In this document: positions 35,934 to 48,741 of the stretch, piece after piece
How the letters are laid out: the number at the start of each line of letters is the position of its first letter
How positions within the stretch are numbered: position 1 is the stretch's first letter
Assembly (NCBI RefSeq): GCF_000482245.1
Contig: NZ_AWNH01000031.1
Coordinates: 1 to 64,000, forward strand
From: Leptolyngbya sp. Heron Island J
GTDB lineage: Bacteria; Cyanobacteriota; Cyanobacteriia; Phormidesmidales; Phormidesmidaceae
DNA: 64,000 nt
Direction of reading: 5' to 3'
Translations under genes and position numbers: made by a program
The notes under the pieces: generated by a model
What the model saw: the letters and a program-made list of their open reading frames with translations, nothing else
What the model was told of the DNA's origin: nothing
The model's database searches: none

Positions 35934-36890
35934 TTAGAAGGGTAGCTTTTTCTTACTTTCGCGATTGCTCTCAAAATTAAGCTCTTTCAGCTTTTTGAGA
36001 ATACGGTTAAAGTACTCACCTAAGTATTCTTCAACCGTAGTAATTTCTGACTTATCTAAGCCAAAGGTGCTGTAAACCTCATCCATCTCAGCATCCAAGG
36101 GCGCACTGCCAGCACTTACTTCAGCAAATGCTAAACGGTCGGCAAACTGCCATCCCCACTGAAAAAAGTTGGCAAAGGAACGCACACCCCGCAATAGACC
36201 CAGGGACATGGTTGAAACTTTTGCAGTCTCTCCCGAGAGCCGCTCACACAGACGCACCAACTCATAACCACCCCAAGCACGGGTACCAGCTAGCGGGAAA
36301 GAACGTTTATTGGTTTCAGGTAGCTTGAGAGAACGGACAGCAAACCGAGCGATATCCTGAGTATTCATGTAGGCAATAGGAGCCGCCTCACCCATCACCC
36401 AAATCGCCTGCTTTTCTAAAATCGGAACGGCATACTGGCCAACAAGCCCCTGTAAAAACCCACAGGGCCGCAAAATCGTGTAGTTAATCCCTGACTCTTC
36501 TAAGAACTTCTCTGTGCAGTGCTTAACGTCCATCAGAGGCACGTGGGGATACTGCTCGCAGTTGAGAATCGAGATAAATACGTATCGTTCTACGTTGGCA
36601 TCTAAGGCAGCCTTAATCAGATTTACCTTGCCATCCCAGTCCACGTCGTAGACAGAATCCTGAGGTCGAGCCGTCGCAGCATCGATGACAGCTGTCACGT
36701 CGTCGAAACAGGGCGGTAAAGACTTTGGGCCACAGATATTGGCTTGAACCAACTGGGCTCCCCACTCTCGTAGAAAGGCAGCCTTTTGGAAGTTACGCAC
36801 CAGGCACTTAACGTCAAATCCCTCATCTAAGGCATTACGAACGATCTGACGACCCAGCGTGCCCGTTGCACCAACCACCAATATGCTCAT
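35934..36890 (-). CDS. ycf39: Ycf39-like photosystem II assembly factor (atypical SDR/NmrA family)
   Basis: 318 residues. It has an N-terminal NAD(P)-binding loop VVGATGTLGRQIVRNAL and the further Ycf39 segments CLVRNFQKAAFLREWGA, VIDAATARP, YVFISILNCEQYP and ILRPCGFLQGL. The SDR Tyr-x-x-x-Lys is absent, as in the atypical NmrA-like branch. In cyanobacteria Ycf39 binds high-light-inducible proteins and helps deliver chlorophyll to newly made D1. It lies 218 bases downstream of petM on the same strand, separated by a terminator. Confidence 0.9.
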   Translation of the reverse strand: MSILVVGATGTLGRQIVRNALDEGFDVKCLVRNFQKAAFLREWGAQLVQANICGPKSLPPCFDDVTAVIDAATARPQDSVYDVDWDGKVNLIKAALDANVERYVFISILNCEQYPHVPLMDVKHCTEKFLEESGINYTILRPCGFLQGLVGQYAVPILEKQAIWVMGEAAPIAYMNTQDIARFAVRSLKLPETNKRSFPLAGTRAWGGYELVRLCERLSGETAKVSTMSLGLLRGVRSFANFFQWGWQFADRLAFAEVSAGSAPLDAEMDEVYSTFGLDKSEITTVEEYLGEYFNRILKKLKELNFESNRESKKKLPF

Positions 36891-36971
36891 GGAGGACTCT
36901 AAACAAAACTTAACGCTTTACTCAGCTTAACAGACGGCGTATCGTTCGGAAATAGCTGAGCACACATTAAA

Positions 36972-37013
36972 AAATTAGCGGGGTCAGCCATAGATTGCTA
37001 ACCCCGCTAATTT
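36972..37013 (-). terminator. Intrinsic terminator after petM
   Basis: 13-bp perfect arms: AAATTAGCGGGGT at 36972-36984 and ACCCCGCTAATTT at 37001-37013. On the minus strand the stem is followed by a T-run (complement of the As at 36969-36974). It ends the petM transcript before ycf39. Confidence 0.85.
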
Positions 37014-37108
37014 CATGTTGATTAGACGAGTTTTATGATCGACACCTTAGGTCGTCTAATCAATGCTTTAAACCCGCTCTCAAGCACCCAGTTGTGGAGG
37101 TTGAGCGA

Positions 37109-37213
37109 TTACTCTTCAGCGCCTTGCAGTTTGAGCATCAAAAATCCAACGCCCAGACCAACCATAACAATGACAAACATTGTGACTGCAATCGAAAAAA
37201 TTTCTCCACCCAT
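37109..37213 (-). CDS. petM: Cytochrome b6f complex subunit VII (PetM)
   Basis: 34 residues, too short for most ORF listings. The protein reads MGGEIFSIAVTMFV, a single membrane helix, and ends LMLKLQGAEE, which matches the small PetM subunit of cyanobacterial cytochrome b6f in length, hydrophobic core and C-terminal LKxQGxEE. A perfect AGGAGG ribosome-binding site lies at 37226-37231, 12 bases before the ATG. A terminator follows at 36972-37013, so it appears monocistronic. Confidence 0.92.
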   Translation of the reverse strand: MGGEIFSIAVTMFVIVMVGLGVGFLMLKLQGAEE

Positions 37214-37332
37214 GGTGCTTAATTATCCTCCTATATATGTTTCCGCACTGGGAAACGCTGTGGCTTAAATTCTTCAGTTACATTCTAAAGCAGTTTGGTC
37301 ATCTAACTCCAGCCAGGTAAGCCTTTCATTGC

Positions 37333-37767
37333 CTATGGGGCTGGGCTAAAACCTCCCTCCTCCAGATTATCGGTCTCCATAGGCTCACTCGTTTCTTCAA
37401 ATCCTGACAGGGCGGCCAGACGCCAGACAGGTTGAACACCGAGGTAAAATTCGCCATTGATTTGCCAGGTGGGGTAAGCACTGATACCCACAGCATTGCA
37501 CAGCTCCACCTGTGGATTGGCACCACGGGCATCGCATTCAACATAGGGTAGCAATGGGGCAGCATTGCCAAAAAATTGCTTTTGTCGAGCACAGTGGGGG
37601 CACCAATAGGCTCCATACATGGTTGCCTCCGTATTAGATAGATGCTCGGCGAGCTGGGATTCGTAACTGGGTGCCCATAGTTGCTGTACGGAGAAATCTT
37701 GACAGCTTGCGATCGCAACTATCATGCCCAATGGCAATCCAACTTTCAAACTGCGGTGGCCTATCAT
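37333..37767 (-). CDS. Thioredoxin-fold lipoprotein (VKOR-partner-like)
   Basis: 144 residues. The N-terminus has a hydrophobic segment ending in a lipobox, IASC, near residue 22, so it is probably a membrane-anchored periplasmic lipoprotein. The thioredoxin fold shows MYGAYWCPHCARQKQFF (CPHC active site), YVECDARG and GISAYPTWQINGE with the cis-Pro. This sequence style matches the thioredoxin domain fused to VKOR in cyanobacteria, here encoded alone. A role in disulfide formation or isomerisation outside the cytoplasm is inferred. Confidence 0.85.
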   Translation of the reverse strand: MIGHRSLKVGLPLGMIVAIASCQDFSVQQLWAPSYESQLAEHLSNTEATMYGAYWCPHCARQKQFFGNAAPLLPYVECDARGANPQVELCNAVGISAYPTWQINGEFYLGVQPVWRLAALSGFEETSEPMETDNLEEGGFSPAP

Positions 37768-38012
37768 CGTGTCCCTGCCCCCAAATTACGATAATTACCT
37801 TACATCGCCACATCTTCCATGCCTAGCGAAGATGGCCAAATCTCTCCCTAGCCGTGGGTGATGATTTCCAGGGTGGTTTACCGCCCACGATTGTGAAGGA
37901 AACTGTCAAAATAGAACCAACTTTTTGGCCACTGATCCACCTCCTCTCCGAAGCCTCGTGCAGGCTTTCTCAGAGTCTTTTTAGGGCCGTTATTGTCTTA
38001 GAGAATGACCTT

Positions 38013-39191
38013 ATGAAGCCTTTCGATCTACCGACGCCCTTTAGCGATCGCATTACCCGATGGTTAGTCACTTGCTTTTCAGCAATACTCCTCTTCCTAT
38101 CTGGGATTCAACCGGTAGCCGCCATCACTCAAACAGCAGCTACCGAATCAGCTTCATTATCGAGTGAAAGCTTCGTCGCAACTGCCGTCAAGCGGGTTGG
38201 TGATGCCGTAGTGCGCATCGACACCGAACGCACCATCACCCGAAACGTACCTGACCTCCTCTATGACGATCCCCTATTCAGAGGCTTTTTTGGCCCTGAC
38301 ACCTTTCAACGAATTCCCCAACAGGAACGTTTAAGTGGCCAAGGTTCTGGCTTTATCGTCGATAGCAGTGGTTACATTCTCACCAACGCCCACGTCGTCA
38401 ACCAAGCCGATCGCGTGACAGTCACCCTCAAAGACGGTCGACATTTTGACGGCACCGTCGAAGGATCAGACGAACTGACTGATTTAGCCGTCGTCAAAAT
38501 TGATGCAGACAATGAGAACCTGCCAGTAGCATTTTTAGGAGACTCCAATAGAGTAGATGTAGGAGATTGGGCCATCGCCGTAGGCAATCCCCTAGGGCTG
38601 GATAATACCGTCACCCTTGGCATTGTCAGCACGCTCAAACGCTCCAGTGCAACCGTCGGTATTCCCGATAAACGTCTTGATTTCATCCAAACAGATGCAG
38701 CCATTAACCCTGGGAACTCCGGTGGGCCACTACTAAATAGTCAGGGCGAAGTCATTGGCATCAACACCGCGATTCGTGCGGATGCCATGGGTATTGGCTT
38801 TGCCATTCCCATCAATAAGGCAAAATCCATTCAAGGACAGCTCGCTCGTGGTGAGCGTATCGCCCACCCATACCTGGGGATTCAAATCGCCGATTTAACC
38901 CCAGAGATGGCAAAACGTAATAATGATGACCCAAATGCCAGCATGATTATTCCTGAGGTCAGTGGGGTCTTAGTCATTCGCGTCCTACCCAACACTCCCG
39001 CTGCAAATGCGGGCCTGCGTCGAGGAGATGTGATCACTGCGATCGATGAACAGCGTTTTGATACAGCCAATCAGCTCCAGTCCTATGTTGATCAAGCCAG
39101 AATTGGCCAGCGCCTAAGACTCAACCTAAAGCGTGGAGACCAGACTCAAACCGTAACCGTTAAGGCCGCAGAGTTGGATCTAGATGCGTAA
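38013..39191 (+). CDS. HtrA/Deg-family serine protease with PDZ domain
   Basis: 392 residues from the ATG at 38013; an upstream GTG at 37854 would put 53 non-signal residues ahead of the signal peptide. The signal segment is [19 protein letters not shown]. The trypsin-like domain has the triad His (LTNAHVV), Asp (TDLAVVKID) and Ser ([11 protein letters not shown]). One PDZ domain follows, with [13 protein letters not shown]. Cyanobacteria carry three such proteases (HtrA, HhoA, HhoB) involved in periplasmic quality control and stress; which orthologue this is cannot be decided here. Confidence 0.92.
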   Translation: MKPFDLPTPFSDRITRWLVTCFSAILLFLSGIQPVAAITQTAATESASLSSESFVATAVKRVGDAVVRIDTERTITRNVPDLLYDDPLFRGFFGPDTFQRIPQQERLSGQGSGFIVDSSGYILTNAHVVNQADRVTVTLKDGRHFDGTVEGSDELTDLAVVKIDADNENLPVAFLGDSNRVDVGDWAIAVGNPLGLDNTVTLGIVSTLKRSSATVGIPDKRLDFIQTDAAINPGNSGGPLLNSQGEVIGINTAIRADAMGIGFAIPINKAKSIQGQLARGERIAHPYLGIQIADLTPEMAKRNNDDPNASMIIPEVSGVLVIRVLPNTPAANAGLRRGDVITAIDEQRFDTANQLQSYVDQARIGQRLRLNLKRGDQTQTVTVKAAELDLDA

Positions 39192-39226
39192 CGACTACTC
39201 CAAATTGAAATTGTGTCCATAACTTC

Positions 39227-39266
39227 AAAAGTGGCTGAGGGTAGTCCTCAGCCACTTTTGTTATTT
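39227..39266 (+). terminator. Intrinsic terminator after the HtrA-type gene
   Basis: 14-bp perfect stem AAAAGTGGCTGAGG (39227-39240) with CCTCAGCCACTTTT (39246-39259), loop GTAGT, followed by GTTATTT. It separates the protease gene from the convergent rpoC2. Confidence 0.85.
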
Positions 39267-39302
39267 AGATGGACTCAAAAACGACAACCCCATCAGCCTT
39301 CC

Positions 39303-42300
39303 TTAGGGAGCAGCAGTTTGATCATCAATCAGCGCATTATCATCCAAAAAGGGTGATGGAGGCACTGATTTAGACTCCGACGACTCGGATGGATTAGCTC
39401 CTGAAGCGCCACCAAGCATATCGTCTGTAAACATATTCAGTCCGCCTTCACGGTCATAAGCACGGGCAGTACGGTCATCTAGAACCATATCCTGTAATGC
39501 CATATCATCCGACAAAAATGCTTTATCAAAAGAAGGATCTATCTCAGGTGTTGCACGTTCCTCATAGGCATTAAATCCAGTGCCAGCAGGAATCAAACGA
39601 CCAATGATAACGTTCTCCTTGAGACCTCGTAACCAGTCAGACTTGCCCTCAATAGCGGCCTCCGTTAGTACTCGAGTCGTCTCCTGGAAACTAGCAGCCG
39701 AGATAAAGCTATCTGTATTTAGAGAGGCTTTGGTAATCCCCAACAATACGGGAGTATATTCTGCCGGAGCACCACCTGTAATCGACATTGCTTCATTGAC
39801 CTGCTCTAGCTGACGAATCTCAACCAGTTCCCCAGGTAGCATCGTGGTATCACCACCATCTTCCACACGGGCCTTAGACGTCATCTGACGCACAATCACC
39901 TCAATATGCTTATCAGCAATGTCAATACCCTGAGACTGGTATACAGACTGCACCTCATTCACCAAGAAGGTTTGTACCTCCTGAAGACTGATCATGGCCG
40001 CGTCATGTACACCCTTGGTTTCACGATGGTACTTAAAGAAAAACTCCAGAATCTGATGAGGATTTAAAGGTCCATCAGTCAAAGGTTCAGCTAAACCAAC
40101 CTGCTGACCATCAGACACAATCATGGGCTGCCCTGGTGCAATCGGGTACTCGGTCACTACACCATCGTCTTCAACGATCTTTACCTCTACTGTTTCATCA
40201 TCGCCATAGACTACCTGAGCACTACCAGGTCGCTCTGCCAAGACACAAGCTTCCTTAGGCTTACGAGCTTCTAATAGCTCTTCAATTCGAGGTAAACCCT
40301 GGATGATGTCACCGGTCTTGGCCCGCTCAAAGATCAGTAGGACAAGATTGTCACCACGTTGGACTAGATCACCATCTTCAATGTGAAGCACTGCACCAGT
40401 TGATACTCGATAGGGACGAGCCAGACGTAGAACAATACTGCCATCATTTACAGCAACCACCTGACCGGAGTACTTAGAGACAACGCCCTCAGCCAAGACA
40501 TCACCGTCTACCAACAAATCACTTTCTTGAACCGTGGGTGACTTACCATCCAATTCAACAGTCACAAGGTCACTGTCACGGACAACCAGAATACGGCGAA
40601 CCGACTCTACATCTTGACGGATACCGCGTACCTCTCCAGCTTCCTTAGACTGGATTTCGGTACGAGCAACCACAGCACCAGGCTCTATCTCCTGACCTTC
40701 TTCTACAAGTAAGCGAGTTTGGGTACTTCCCTGAGTCTGATCAGCTGCAATATCGCGACGGATAACTAAAGTCTCCAAAATCACCAACTGAAGACGCTGG
40801 ATCTCAGGATCAGCCTGATCGGACAACAACTCAATATCTGCCGTTAGCTGTGATGGCTCATCAACATTCAGCACTAACTGAGTTCGTAGAAGCTCAACAC
40901 CATCAACCGACTTAACACGCTCACCATCTTTAAAGAAAATGCGCTGAATGGCAGCAATACCAATCGCATTATCATCACTGTCACTGACAGAGTACTGACT
41001 AGGCACTTCAGGATAATCAGGAACCTCAAATTCCTGTACAGGACGTAAAAGCAGTGCCGCTCCTTCTGGAGTTTCTACATACTCAACAAACCGAACAGCT
41101 TCCGCAGTCACGCCAGGAATAACTTCCTCACCAGCGTTAACTAAAACACCATCTTTACCACTAGCGGCGTCTGGACTATCCACCATGTGAATATCCCCTG
41201 GCTTAATGACAATCTCACGGAGAATGTCATTTTTTTGAGTGACTTCAACAACACCACTAATTTGGCAGAAGATATCCTTCACTACTTCGGTGCCAGCTTC
41301 AATGTACTGACCATCCTCAACCATGAGAAGGGATATATCCTTGTTAACCTCGTGGGCCTCTTCTGGGATCCATAGGACAGTGCCCCCCTTAGTAACCTCG
41401 TAGCCTTGTTTACCCTTACTCTTTTTCGCAATTTCTACGCCAGAGAACTTGATAATGCCACCACTTTGAGTGTGGTAAGTATCATCAACTAATTCTGCTA
41501 TCACCTGACCACCCGTAACTTTAGCGCCCGGTGTGGCAATCAAGGAGTAACGTACACCTTTATCGGTCTGCAGGAAGTAATGCTCACGCCCTTGGCCACT
41601 TTCAACACTTACCTCAGTAGTGTCAAGCATTACTGAAGCAGTAATAATCTCGACCTCGCGGCTCCCTTTGCTATCTGAGCGATCAGGCAAACGAACCACG
41701 CCACCTCGTTCCGTGACAATTTTGGTTTCAGCCAGGATACCGCTGGAGCCAATCATGTCGCCATTTTTGACCGTTGGCTCTGCTCCAGGTGGCAGGTTAT
41801 AAACTTCACCTGAAAGCACCCACAGCAAGCCTCCACGCTGGGCAAGCTTTGTAATATTGCCTTGGCGATCCTTTTTCTCTTCCTGTACTAGACCAGAAAA
41901 GAAAACCTCACCTGACATGTCAGAGGTTACGTCCTTACTGGCCTTCTCAGTCACCTTACGTACGCGGCCAGTAGTGGGTAACTCGGCGATCAGATCGCCC
42001 TTAGCCAAAGTCGTTCCATCCGCAACAAATACAATCGAGCCTTGCGGTAGAGAGACAGCACGAGATTTACCGCTATCCATGATCAGCTTAGCGTCGGTAT
42101 TTGACTCCATCACGAGAGCATCCTCACCATGGCGAGTACGGTAAGGACGGCTGCGAAGGCCATCAGGCATCTTGAATTGGCCCGATACTTTCGCCCGCAC
42201 TTGAGGAGCCAGTTCCCCCGTAAAGGTTCCACCTGTATGGAATGTCCTCATGGTGAGCTGAGTGCCGGGTTCACCAATGGATTGGGCAGCAATGATACCC

Positions 42301-43277
42301 ACAGCCTCACCCAAGTCCACCATATGGGAATGGGCCAGGCTCCAGCCATAGCAGTGCTGACAAACAGAACGCGCGGCTTCACAGGTTAAGGCAGAACGAA
42401 CCTTAACTTCCTTAATGCCAGAATCATCCACAGACTTAGCCATGTCTGCATCCATAGGCTGATTGCGAGCTACCACGACTTCACCGGTTTTGGGATGAAT
42501 GGCATCTTCAGCTAGAACTCGCCCCAACAATTTATCTTCGAGGGAAATCAGCACGCGCTCACCATCGGTCATGGCACTTAACGGAATACCGCGATCCGTA
42601 CCACAATCAATTTCACGAATAATGACATCCTGAGAAACATCCACCAGACGACGAGTCAAATACCCCGAGTCTGCTGTCCGCAGGGCAGTATCCACCAGAC
42701 CTTTACGCGCGCCATAGGAGGAAATGATGTATTCGGTAACTGTCAGTCCTTCGCGAAAATTAGTTTTGATGGGCAGGTCAATAATTTCCCCTTGAGGATT
42801 AGCCATCAACCCGCGCATTCCCACCAGCTGACGCACCTGGGAGATGTTACCGCGAGCCCCAGAAAACGCCATCATGTAAACCGAGTTGAGCGGATTGTTC
42901 TCCTTAAAGTTACGGACGACCTCATCCTTAAGCTCCTCACTCGTACCGTTCCAGGTGTCAATTACCTTTTGGAAACGCTCTACTTCTGTGATTTCGCCAC
43001 GAGTGTAGCGCTCTTCGGTATCACGAATTTCCTGCTCAGCTGCATCCAGCAGCTGACGCTTGCTGGGAGGCACTTGTAAATCGTCAACACTGATAGAAAC
43101 CCCAGCACGGGTAGCGTACTTAAACCCTAGTGACTTGATTTCATCAGCCATAGCGGCTGTGCGAGCTGTACCGTAATTATCAAACGACCAGGAAATCAGA
43201 TTTTTAAGTTGTTTTTTATCAATAATCCGGTTACGAAAAATGATGGAACTGGCTTGTTCATTACCTTGTTTTGCCAT
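39303..43277 (-). CDS. rpoC2: DNA-directed RNA polymerase subunit beta' (RpoC2)
   Basis: 1324 residues, the C-terminal part of beta' that is a separate protein in cyanobacteria and plastids. Near the N-terminus [21 protein letters not shown] is the bridge-helix/trigger-loop region, and [19 protein letters not shown] with [28 protein letters not shown] follows. The long middle with repeated sandwich-barrel hybrid motifs is the cyanobacterial trigger-loop insertion. The C-terminus carries [17 protein letters not shown]. It lies last in rpoB-rpoC1-rpoC2, 57 bases after rpoC1. Confidence 0.97.
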   Translation of the reverse strand: MAKQGNEQASSIIFRNRIIDKKQLKNLISWSFDNYGTARTAAMADEIKSLGFKYATRAGVSISVDDLQVPPSKRQLLDAAEQEIRDTEERYTRGEITEVERFQKVIDTWNGTSEELKDEVVRNFKENNPLNSVYMMAFSGARGNISQVRQLVGMRGLMANPQGEIIDLPIKTNFREGLTVTEYIISSYGARKGLVDTALRTADSGYLTRRLVDVSQDVIIREIDCGTDRGIPLSAMTDGERVLISLEDKLLGRVLAEDAIHPKTGEVVVARNQPMDADMAKSVDDSGIKEVKVRSALTCEAARSVCQHCYGWSLAHSHMVDLGEAVGIIAAQSIGEPGTQLTMRTFHTGGTFTGELAPQVRAKVSGQFKMPDGLRSRPYRTRHGEDALVMESNTDAKLIMDSGKSRAVSLPQGSIVFVADGTTLAKGDLIAELPTTGRVRKVTEKASKDVTSDMSGEVFFSGLVQEEKKDRQGNITKLAQRGGLLWVLSGEVYNLPPGAEPTVKNGDMIGSSGILAETKIVTERGGVVRLPDRSDSKGSREVEIITASVMLDTTEVSVESGQGREHYFLQTDKGVRYSLIATPGAKVTGGQVIAELVDDTYHTQSGGIIKFSGVEIAKKSKGKQGYEVTKGGTVLWIPEEAHEVNKDISLLMVEDGQYIEAGTEVVKDIFCQISGVVEVTQKNDILREIVIKPGDIHMVDSPDAASGKDGVLVNAGEEVIPGVTAEAVRFVEYVETPEGAALLLRPVQEFEVPDYPEVPSQYSVSDSDDNAIGIAAIQRIFFKDGERVKSVDGVELLRTQLVLNVDEPSQLTADIELLSDQADPEIQRLQLVILETLVIRRDIAADQTQGSTQTRLLVEEGQEIEPGAVVARTEIQSKEAGEVRGIRQDVESVRRILVVRDSDLVTVELDGKSPTVQESDLLVDGDVLAEGVVSKYSGQVVAVNDGSIVLRLARPYRVSTGAVLHIEDGDLVQRGDNLVLLIFERAKTGDIIQGLPRIEELLEARKPKEACVLAERPGSAQVVYGDDETVEVKIVEDDGVVTEYPIAPGQPMIVSDGQQVGLAEPLTDGPLNPHQILEFFFKYHRETKGVHDAAMISLQEVQTFLVNEVQSVYQSQGIDIADKHIEVIVRQMTSKARVEDGGDTTMLPGELVEIRQLEQVNEAMSITGGAPAEYTPVLLGITKASLNTDSFISAASFQETTRVLTEAAIEGKSDWLRGLKENVIIGRLIPAGTGFNAYEERATPEIDPSFDKAFLSDDMALQDMVLDDRTARAYDREGGLNMFTDDMLGGASGANPSESSESKSVPPSPFLDDNALIDDQTAAP

Positions 43278-43334
43278 GGGTAGCTCTCTGCCTCAACGTG
43301 TTACTAGCTAACTGGAAAACGCGAATTAATAGTT

Positions 43335-45200
43335 CTAACTGGCAAGTGCCGTATGGACAGCGTGGTTATAAATAATGCGTCCAGGAGTTGTATATATATG
43401 TTGTGATAGCAAATTGCCATCACTGTCTTCACGCACACGACGATGTGAATAACGCTTGGTGACCATGCCATCTCCGTTATCAATTACCTCGATTGGATCA
43501 TCACCATCCTCTACGGGGCCATCAAATCGGAGCCATACCCAAGCATGAAGATCGACGATGCCTTGCTCATAGGCAATAATGGCATCTTCCATACTGGCGA
43601 AATGGGAGTCAGCACCCTTTTGCTCATAAGGATTTTCTGCTGTGAGATAGTAACAACCCAGCACCATATCCTGACTAGGCGTAATAATAGGTCGCCCCGT
43701 CGCAGGCGAAAGGACATTATTAGACGCCAACATTAGGAGACGTGCTTCGGACTGTGATTCTAGAGACAGCGGAACATGAACTGCCATCTGGTCCCCATCA
43801 AAGTCAGCATTAAACGCCGGACAGACTAGAGGATGTAGCTGTAAGGCACGGCCCTCAACTAACATCGGCTCAAATGCCTGAATTCCTAGACGGTGTAAGG
43901 TAGGAGCCCGGTTGAGCATAACCGGGTGATTTTCAATTACCTCTTCCAATACTCCCCAAATACTCGGATCGTTGCGCTGAATTAGCTTCTTAGCAGCCTT
44001 GATATTGTTCACCAAGCCTTGGCGAATCAACCGATGAATGACAAAAGGCTGGAACAACTCGATAGCCATCTCGCGCGGTAGACCGCACTGGTGAATTTTT
44101 AGATTAGGGCCAACCACAATGACTGAACGGCCAGAATAGTCAACTCGCTTACCCAGCAGGTTTTGCCGGAAACGTCCTTGCTTACCCTCAATAATGTCTG
44201 AGAGGGATTTGAGGGGACGGTTGTTAGCACCCACCACCGTTCGGCCACGACGACCGTTATCGATGAGAGCATCTACGGCCTCCTGCAACATCCGCTTTTC
44301 ATTACGGACAATAATCTCAGGGGCCAAGATTTCTTGTAGTCGTGCCAGACGGTTATTCCGGTTGATGACTCGACGATAGAGATCATTCAGGTCCGATGTG
44401 GCAAATCGCCCACCATCCAACTGAACCATCGGACGCAGATCCGGTGGAATCACGGGAATGACATCCAGCACCATCCAGTCCGGACGAGAGCCAGTCGCAA
44501 TAAAGTTGTCAATCACTCGCAGGCGTTTGATCAACTTTGCTCGCTTCTGTCCCTTAGAATTCTCAATATTTTCCCGCAGTTGCTCGGCAACCGCCTCAAG
44601 CTCTAAGTCCTGCAATAGACGCTGCAGCGCCTCAGCTCCGATGCCGACCTCAATACCTGAAAGATCAGACTCTTCGTCATAAAGCTGATCTTCAATCTCA
44701 ATCCATTGATCTTCAGTTAGGAGCTGTTTATAACTCAGACTATCGGCATTGCCTGGGTCCAGAACAACATAGGCGTTGAAATAAACAATCTGCTCAACAT
44801 CCCTGAGGGGCATATCTAGCAAAATCGCAATATAGCTAGGAATCCCCTTGAGATACCAAACATGCGCCACCGGAGCCGCTAATTTGATGTAGCCCATCCG
44901 ATGACGACGGACGCGCGATTCGGTCACCTCTACACCGCAGCGCTCACATACAATTCCACGATGGCGCACGCGCTTATACTTACCACAGTGACACTCCCAG
45001 TCCTTAGCAGGCCCAAAAATGCGCTCGCAGAACAGCCCATCCATTTCAGGCTTGAGGGTTCTGTAGTTGATTGTTTCTGGCTTGGTCACCTCTCCAACGA
45101 CGGTACCGTTGGGAAGTGTGCGCTCACCCCACTGACGAATACGGTCGGGCGAAGCCAGGCCGATTTTGACATAGTCAAAGCGCTGTTCTAGTTTTGGCAT
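43335..45200 (-). CDS. rpoC1: DNA-directed RNA polymerase subunit gamma (RpoC1)
   Basis: 621 residues, the N-terminal part of beta', as expected for a cyanobacterium. The zinc site is in [22 protein letters not shown], and the catalytic Mg-binding loop is [12 protein letters not shown] near residue 460. Other conserved parts are [16 protein letters not shown] and [16 protein letters not shown]. It sits between rpoB (190 bases upstream) and rpoC2. Its C-terminus ends shortly after the TTPGRIIYN segment where the beta' chain is split. Confidence 0.97.
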   Translation of the reverse strand: MPKLEQRFDYVKIGLASPDRIRQWGERTLPNGTVVGEVTKPETINYRTLKPEMDGLFCERIFGPAKDWECHCGKYKRVRHRGIVCERCGVEVTESRVRRHRMGYIKLAAPVAHVWYLKGIPSYIAILLDMPLRDVEQIVYFNAYVVLDPGNADSLSYKQLLTEDQWIEIEDQLYDEESDLSGIEVGIGAEALQRLLQDLELEAVAEQLRENIENSKGQKRAKLIKRLRVIDNFIATGSRPDWMVLDVIPVIPPDLRPMVQLDGGRFATSDLNDLYRRVINRNNRLARLQEILAPEIIVRNEKRMLQEAVDALIDNGRRGRTVVGANNRPLKSLSDIIEGKQGRFRQNLLGKRVDYSGRSVIVVGPNLKIHQCGLPREMAIELFQPFVIHRLIRQGLVNNIKAAKKLIQRNDPSIWGVLEEVIENHPVMLNRAPTLHRLGIQAFEPMLVEGRALQLHPLVCPAFNADFDGDQMAVHVPLSLESQSEARLLMLASNNVLSPATGRPIITPSQDMVLGCYYLTAENPYEQKGADSHFASMEDAIIAYEQGIVDLHAWVWLRFDGPVEDGDDPIEVIDNGDGMVTKRYSHRRVREDSDGNLLSQHIYTTPGRIIYNHAVHTALAS

Positions 45201-45390
45201 TCTTTTGATTCCTTGTACGCGGCCTATACATCAGGACTTAGTTTCAATGGGAGAATCGAGGCGCATTTGCAACGGCTTTTTAGGCCCCGATTCAGCAGCA
45301 AAGGCAGATTAGTGCACAGTTCCACTATCCCAATGGCTGTATCCATAGCTACAGGTAGAGAACTGAACACTAAGCCTACTCATGAGAGGG

Positions 45391-48300
45391 CTAGAGCGGT
45401 GGCTCTTCCAGACCAGGAGCAGCAGCTGGCGCAGCCGGAGGAGTCTCAGGAGCAGCAGCAGCTTCATCTCGTGAGATTGACTCATAGGTAGGCCGCGATG
45501 GTGAGCGCCTGTTAATGGAATCTGACATTAAGTCAACTTCTACATCGCGACTCGTACCATCTTCTTGGGTTTCAAGCTTATGCACCGCAATGTCTAGGCA
45601 GAGGGACTGAAGCTCTCGCATCAATACCTTGAAGGACTCAGGAGTACCCGGTCGAGGAATAGCCTTGCCCTTAACAATCGCGTTGAGGGCTTCGTTCCGT
45701 CCCTGCATATCGTCAGACTTAACAGTCAGCAGCTCCTGCAGGGTATAGGCAGCTCCAAAAGCTTCAAGAGCCCAAACCTCCATTTCCCCAAATCGCTGTC
45801 CACCTTGTTGAGCTTTACCACCCAAAGGTTGCTGGGTAACCAGGGAATAAGGACCGGTAGACCGAGCGTGAATCTTATCGTCCACTAGGTGAACTAACTT
45901 CAACATATACGGCTTACCTACGGTTACCGGACGATCAAACGGTTCTCCTGAACGACCATCGTAGAGTTGAATTTTGCCTGGGTCGTCGGGGTTAAACACC
46001 CAATCATTACCGATCGCATCTCGAGCATCCTGCAGCTTGCCATGGGTAGTTTCCATGGAAGCTTCACTGCCGTACATTTCGTCAAAGGGAGTAATTTTAA
46101 AGCGGGCATTGAGATTTTCGCCAGCCCAACCCAGCAAACACTCAAACACCTGACCCACGTTCATACGGGATGGTACCCCTAGAGGATTAAGCACGATGTC
46201 AATGGGAGTACCATCTGGGAGATAGGGCATATCTTCAACGGGCAAAATTCGGGAAATAATCCCCTTGTTGCCGTGGCGACCAGCCATTTTGTCGCCCACC
46301 TGGATCTTGCGCTTCTGGGCTACGTAAACCCGCACTACCATATTGGCACCAGGAGGCAGTTCATCCCCTTGCTCACGAGTAAAGACGCGCACATCAACAA
46401 CACGACCTTTTTCACCGTTAGGGACTCGTAATGAGTTATCCCTCACGTCTCGAGCTTTTTCTCCAAAAATAGCTCTCAGCAACTTCTCTTCTGGGGGCTG
46501 GTCGGACTCTCCTTTAGGAGTGACTTTACCGACCAAGATGTCACCGGATGTCACCCAGGCTCCAATCCGAATGATGCCAGTCTCATCAAGTTGCCGGAGG
46601 GCATCTTCACCTACGTTGGGAATTTCACGGGTAATTTCTTCCGGACCCAGCTTAGTTTGACGCGCCTCAATTTCGAACTTTTCAATGTGAATAGACGTGT
46701 AGAGGTCGTCATATACCAGACGCTCACTTAACAAGATCGCATCTTCGTAGTTGTAGCCTTCCCATGGCATGTAGGCTACCAAGACATTCTGCCCAAGAGC
46801 GATTTCCCCGCCCTCAGTTGCTGAACCATCTGCCAGCACCTGACCAGCTACCACCTTATCGCCAGCAAAAACCAAGGGACGCTGATTTAGGCATGTATCC
46901 TGGTTCGACCGCTGATACTTTTGCAACTCTTGGGCATATGACTTACCTTCAGCATCGGTTACCACCACCTTCTTGGCGTCCAAAAAGGTCACTTCCCCAT
47001 CCACAGGGCTGACAACAACCATACCGGAGTCGCGAGCAGCCTGGGCTTCTAGACCGGTACCTACTAGAGGACGTTCTGGTCGTAGCAAGGGTACGGCCTG
47101 ACGCTGCATGTTAGAACCCATCAAAGCCCGGTTAGCATCGTCGTGCTCTAAGAACGGAATTAGGGAGGTCGCCACCGAGATGATCTGAACCGGTGATACC
47201 GCTACATAATCGACCTCAGATGAGGACGTGGTAATAAAGTCTTGCCGGTATCGAACAGGTACGGACTCACCCAGAATATTGCCATCAATATCAATTGGGA
47301 TATCTCCGGGTGCTACGCGAAAGTCATCTTCTTCGTCGGCAGTCATATAAGTTGACGGTAAGTCTTTGCGGATACGACCGTTTTCTACCTGGAAAAAGGG
47401 TGTTTCAATAAACCCAAAATCATTGACACGGGCATGGGTTGCCAGAGAACCAATCAGACCAGCATTAGGGCCTTCAGGTGTTTCAATCGGGCAAATACGA
47501 CCATGGTGGGATGGATGAATATCCCGAACGGCAAAACCAGCCCGCTCACGGGTTAAACCACCAGGACCCAACGCACTGATCCGTCGCTTGTGAGTCAGCT
47601 CAGCTAGAGGATTTGTCTGATCCATAAACTGGGATAGCTGACTAGATCCAAAAAATTCTTTAATGGCGGCTACTAGGGGTTTCGGGTTAACCAGAGAGGC
47701 TGGTGTTAGAGAATCTGAATCGGAAACAGTCATCCGCTCCCGAATAATCCGCTCTAGGCGATTGAGACCAACGCGCACCTGATTTTGCAGTAGTTCACCA
47801 ACTGAACGGACCCGACGATTACCCAGGTGATCGATATCATCGATGATGCCGATATCAAACTCTAGATTAATCAAATAGTCGATGGCTGCTAGTACATCCT
47901 GCGGCGTCAAAACTCTGACAGCATCAGGCACATTTAAACGCAGCTTACGGTTAAGCTTGTGACGCCCTACTTTGCCCAAGTCATAACGCTTTGGATCAAA
48001 AAAGCGTGAGTGTAAGAGTTGCTGTCCTCCTGACACCGTGGGCGGCTCGCCAGGACGAAGCTTACGGTACAACTCTAGCAGGGCCTCTTCTTCGCTAAAC
48101 TGCCCTTCTTTTTCAATGGTTTTTTGGAAGTATTCAGGATGACGTAGGGAATCAAAAATCTCACCGTCACTCAGACCGAGGGCTTTGAAAAGAACCTGAG
48201 CAGAAAGCTTGCGTGTCTTATCAATTCGCACCCAAACCAGGTCATTTTTATCGGTTTCAAACTTGAGCCAGGCACCGCGATTAGGGATTAAATTGGCATT

Positions 48301-48741
48301 GTAGGTACGACGACCATGCTTATCAGTTTCAGCTTTGTAGTAGACACCAGGACTACGCACAATCTGATTGACGATTACTCGCTCAGCACCGTTGATGATG
48401 AAAGTGCCTCGATCAGTCATCAGTGGCAAATCGCCAATGAATACCTCTTGCTCCTTAATTTCCCCAGTTTCCTTATTGATTAGGCGCGTAGGAACGTACA
48501 TCTGCACTGAGTATGTACTATCGCGACGCTTTGCTTCATCGACCATGTATTTAGGGCTTTTGAGCTTATAATCCTTACCAAGGAAATGCAGCTCTAACTT
48601 GCCCGTATAGTCGGTAATCGGAGAGAAGCTTTCAAGTTCTTCAATTAGACCCTCTTGTAAAAACCAGCGAAAACTAGAACGCTGAATTTCGACTAGGTCA
48701 GGTAGTACAAAGGAGGATTGGGAAATGGTTAGGTCAGTCAT
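45391..48741 (-). CDS. rpoB: DNA-directed RNA polymerase subunit beta (RpoB)
   Basis: 1116 residues. Conserved beta-subunit blocks include RSPGVYY, the rifampicin region [21 protein letters not shown] and [13 protein letters not shown], then [15 protein letters not shown] and the C-terminal [14 protein letters not shown] and [18 protein letters not shown]. The tail after residue ~1085 is Pro/Ala-rich ([13 protein letters not shown]). ATG at 48741 has GAGGAGA a few bases upstream; the in-frame TTG at 48753 overlaps that ribosome-binding site and is rejected. Confidence 0.97.
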   Translation of the reverse strand: MTDLTISQSSFVLPDLVEIQRSSFRWFLQEGLIEELESFSPITDYTGKLELHFLGKDYKLKSPKYMVDEAKRRDSTYSVQMYVPTRLINKETGEIKEQEVFIGDLPLMTDRGTFIINGAERVIVNQIVRSPGVYYKAETDKHGRRTYNANLIPNRGAWLKFETDKNDLVWVRIDKTRKLSAQVLFKALGLSDGEIFDSLRHPEYFQKTIEKEGQFSEEEALLELYRKLRPGEPPTVSGGQQLLHSRFFDPKRYDLGKVGRHKLNRKLRLNVPDAVRVLTPQDVLAAIDYLINLEFDIGIIDDIDHLGNRRVRSVGELLQNQVRVGLNRLERIIRERMTVSDSDSLTPASLVNPKPLVAAIKEFFGSSQLSQFMDQTNPLAELTHKRRISALGPGGLTRERAGFAVRDIHPSHHGRICPIETPEGPNAGLIGSLATHARVNDFGFIETPFFQVENGRIRKDLPSTYMTADEEDDFRVAPGDIPIDIDGNILGESVPVRYRQDFITTSSSEVDYVAVSPVQIISVATSLIPFLEHDDANRALMGSNMQRQAVPLLRPERPLVGTGLEAQAARDSGMVVVSPVDGEVTFLDAKKVVVTDAEGKSYAQELQKYQRSNQDTCLNQRPLVFAGDKVVAGQVLADGSATEGGEIALGQNVLVAYMPWEGYNYEDAILLSERLVYDDLYTSIHIEKFEIEARQTKLGPEEITREIPNVGEDALRQLDETGIIRIGAWVTSGDILVGKVTPKGESDQPPEEKLLRAIFGEKARDVRDNSLRVPNGEKGRVVDVRVFTREQGDELPPGANMVVRVYVAQKRKIQVGDKMAGRHGNKGIISRILPVEDMPYLPDGTPIDIVLNPLGVPSRMNVGQVFECLLGWAGENLNARFKITPFDEMYGSEASMETTHGKLQDARDAIGNDWVFNPDDPGKIQLYDGRSGEPFDRPVTVGKPYMLKLVHLVDDKIHARSTGPYSLVTQQPLGGKAQQGGQRFGEMEVWALEAFGAAYTLQELLTVKSDDMQGRNEALNAIVKGKAIPRPGTPESFKVLMRELQSLCLDIAVHKLETQEDGTSRDVEVDLMSDSINRRSPSRPTYESISRDEAAAAPETPPAAPAAAPGLEEPPL

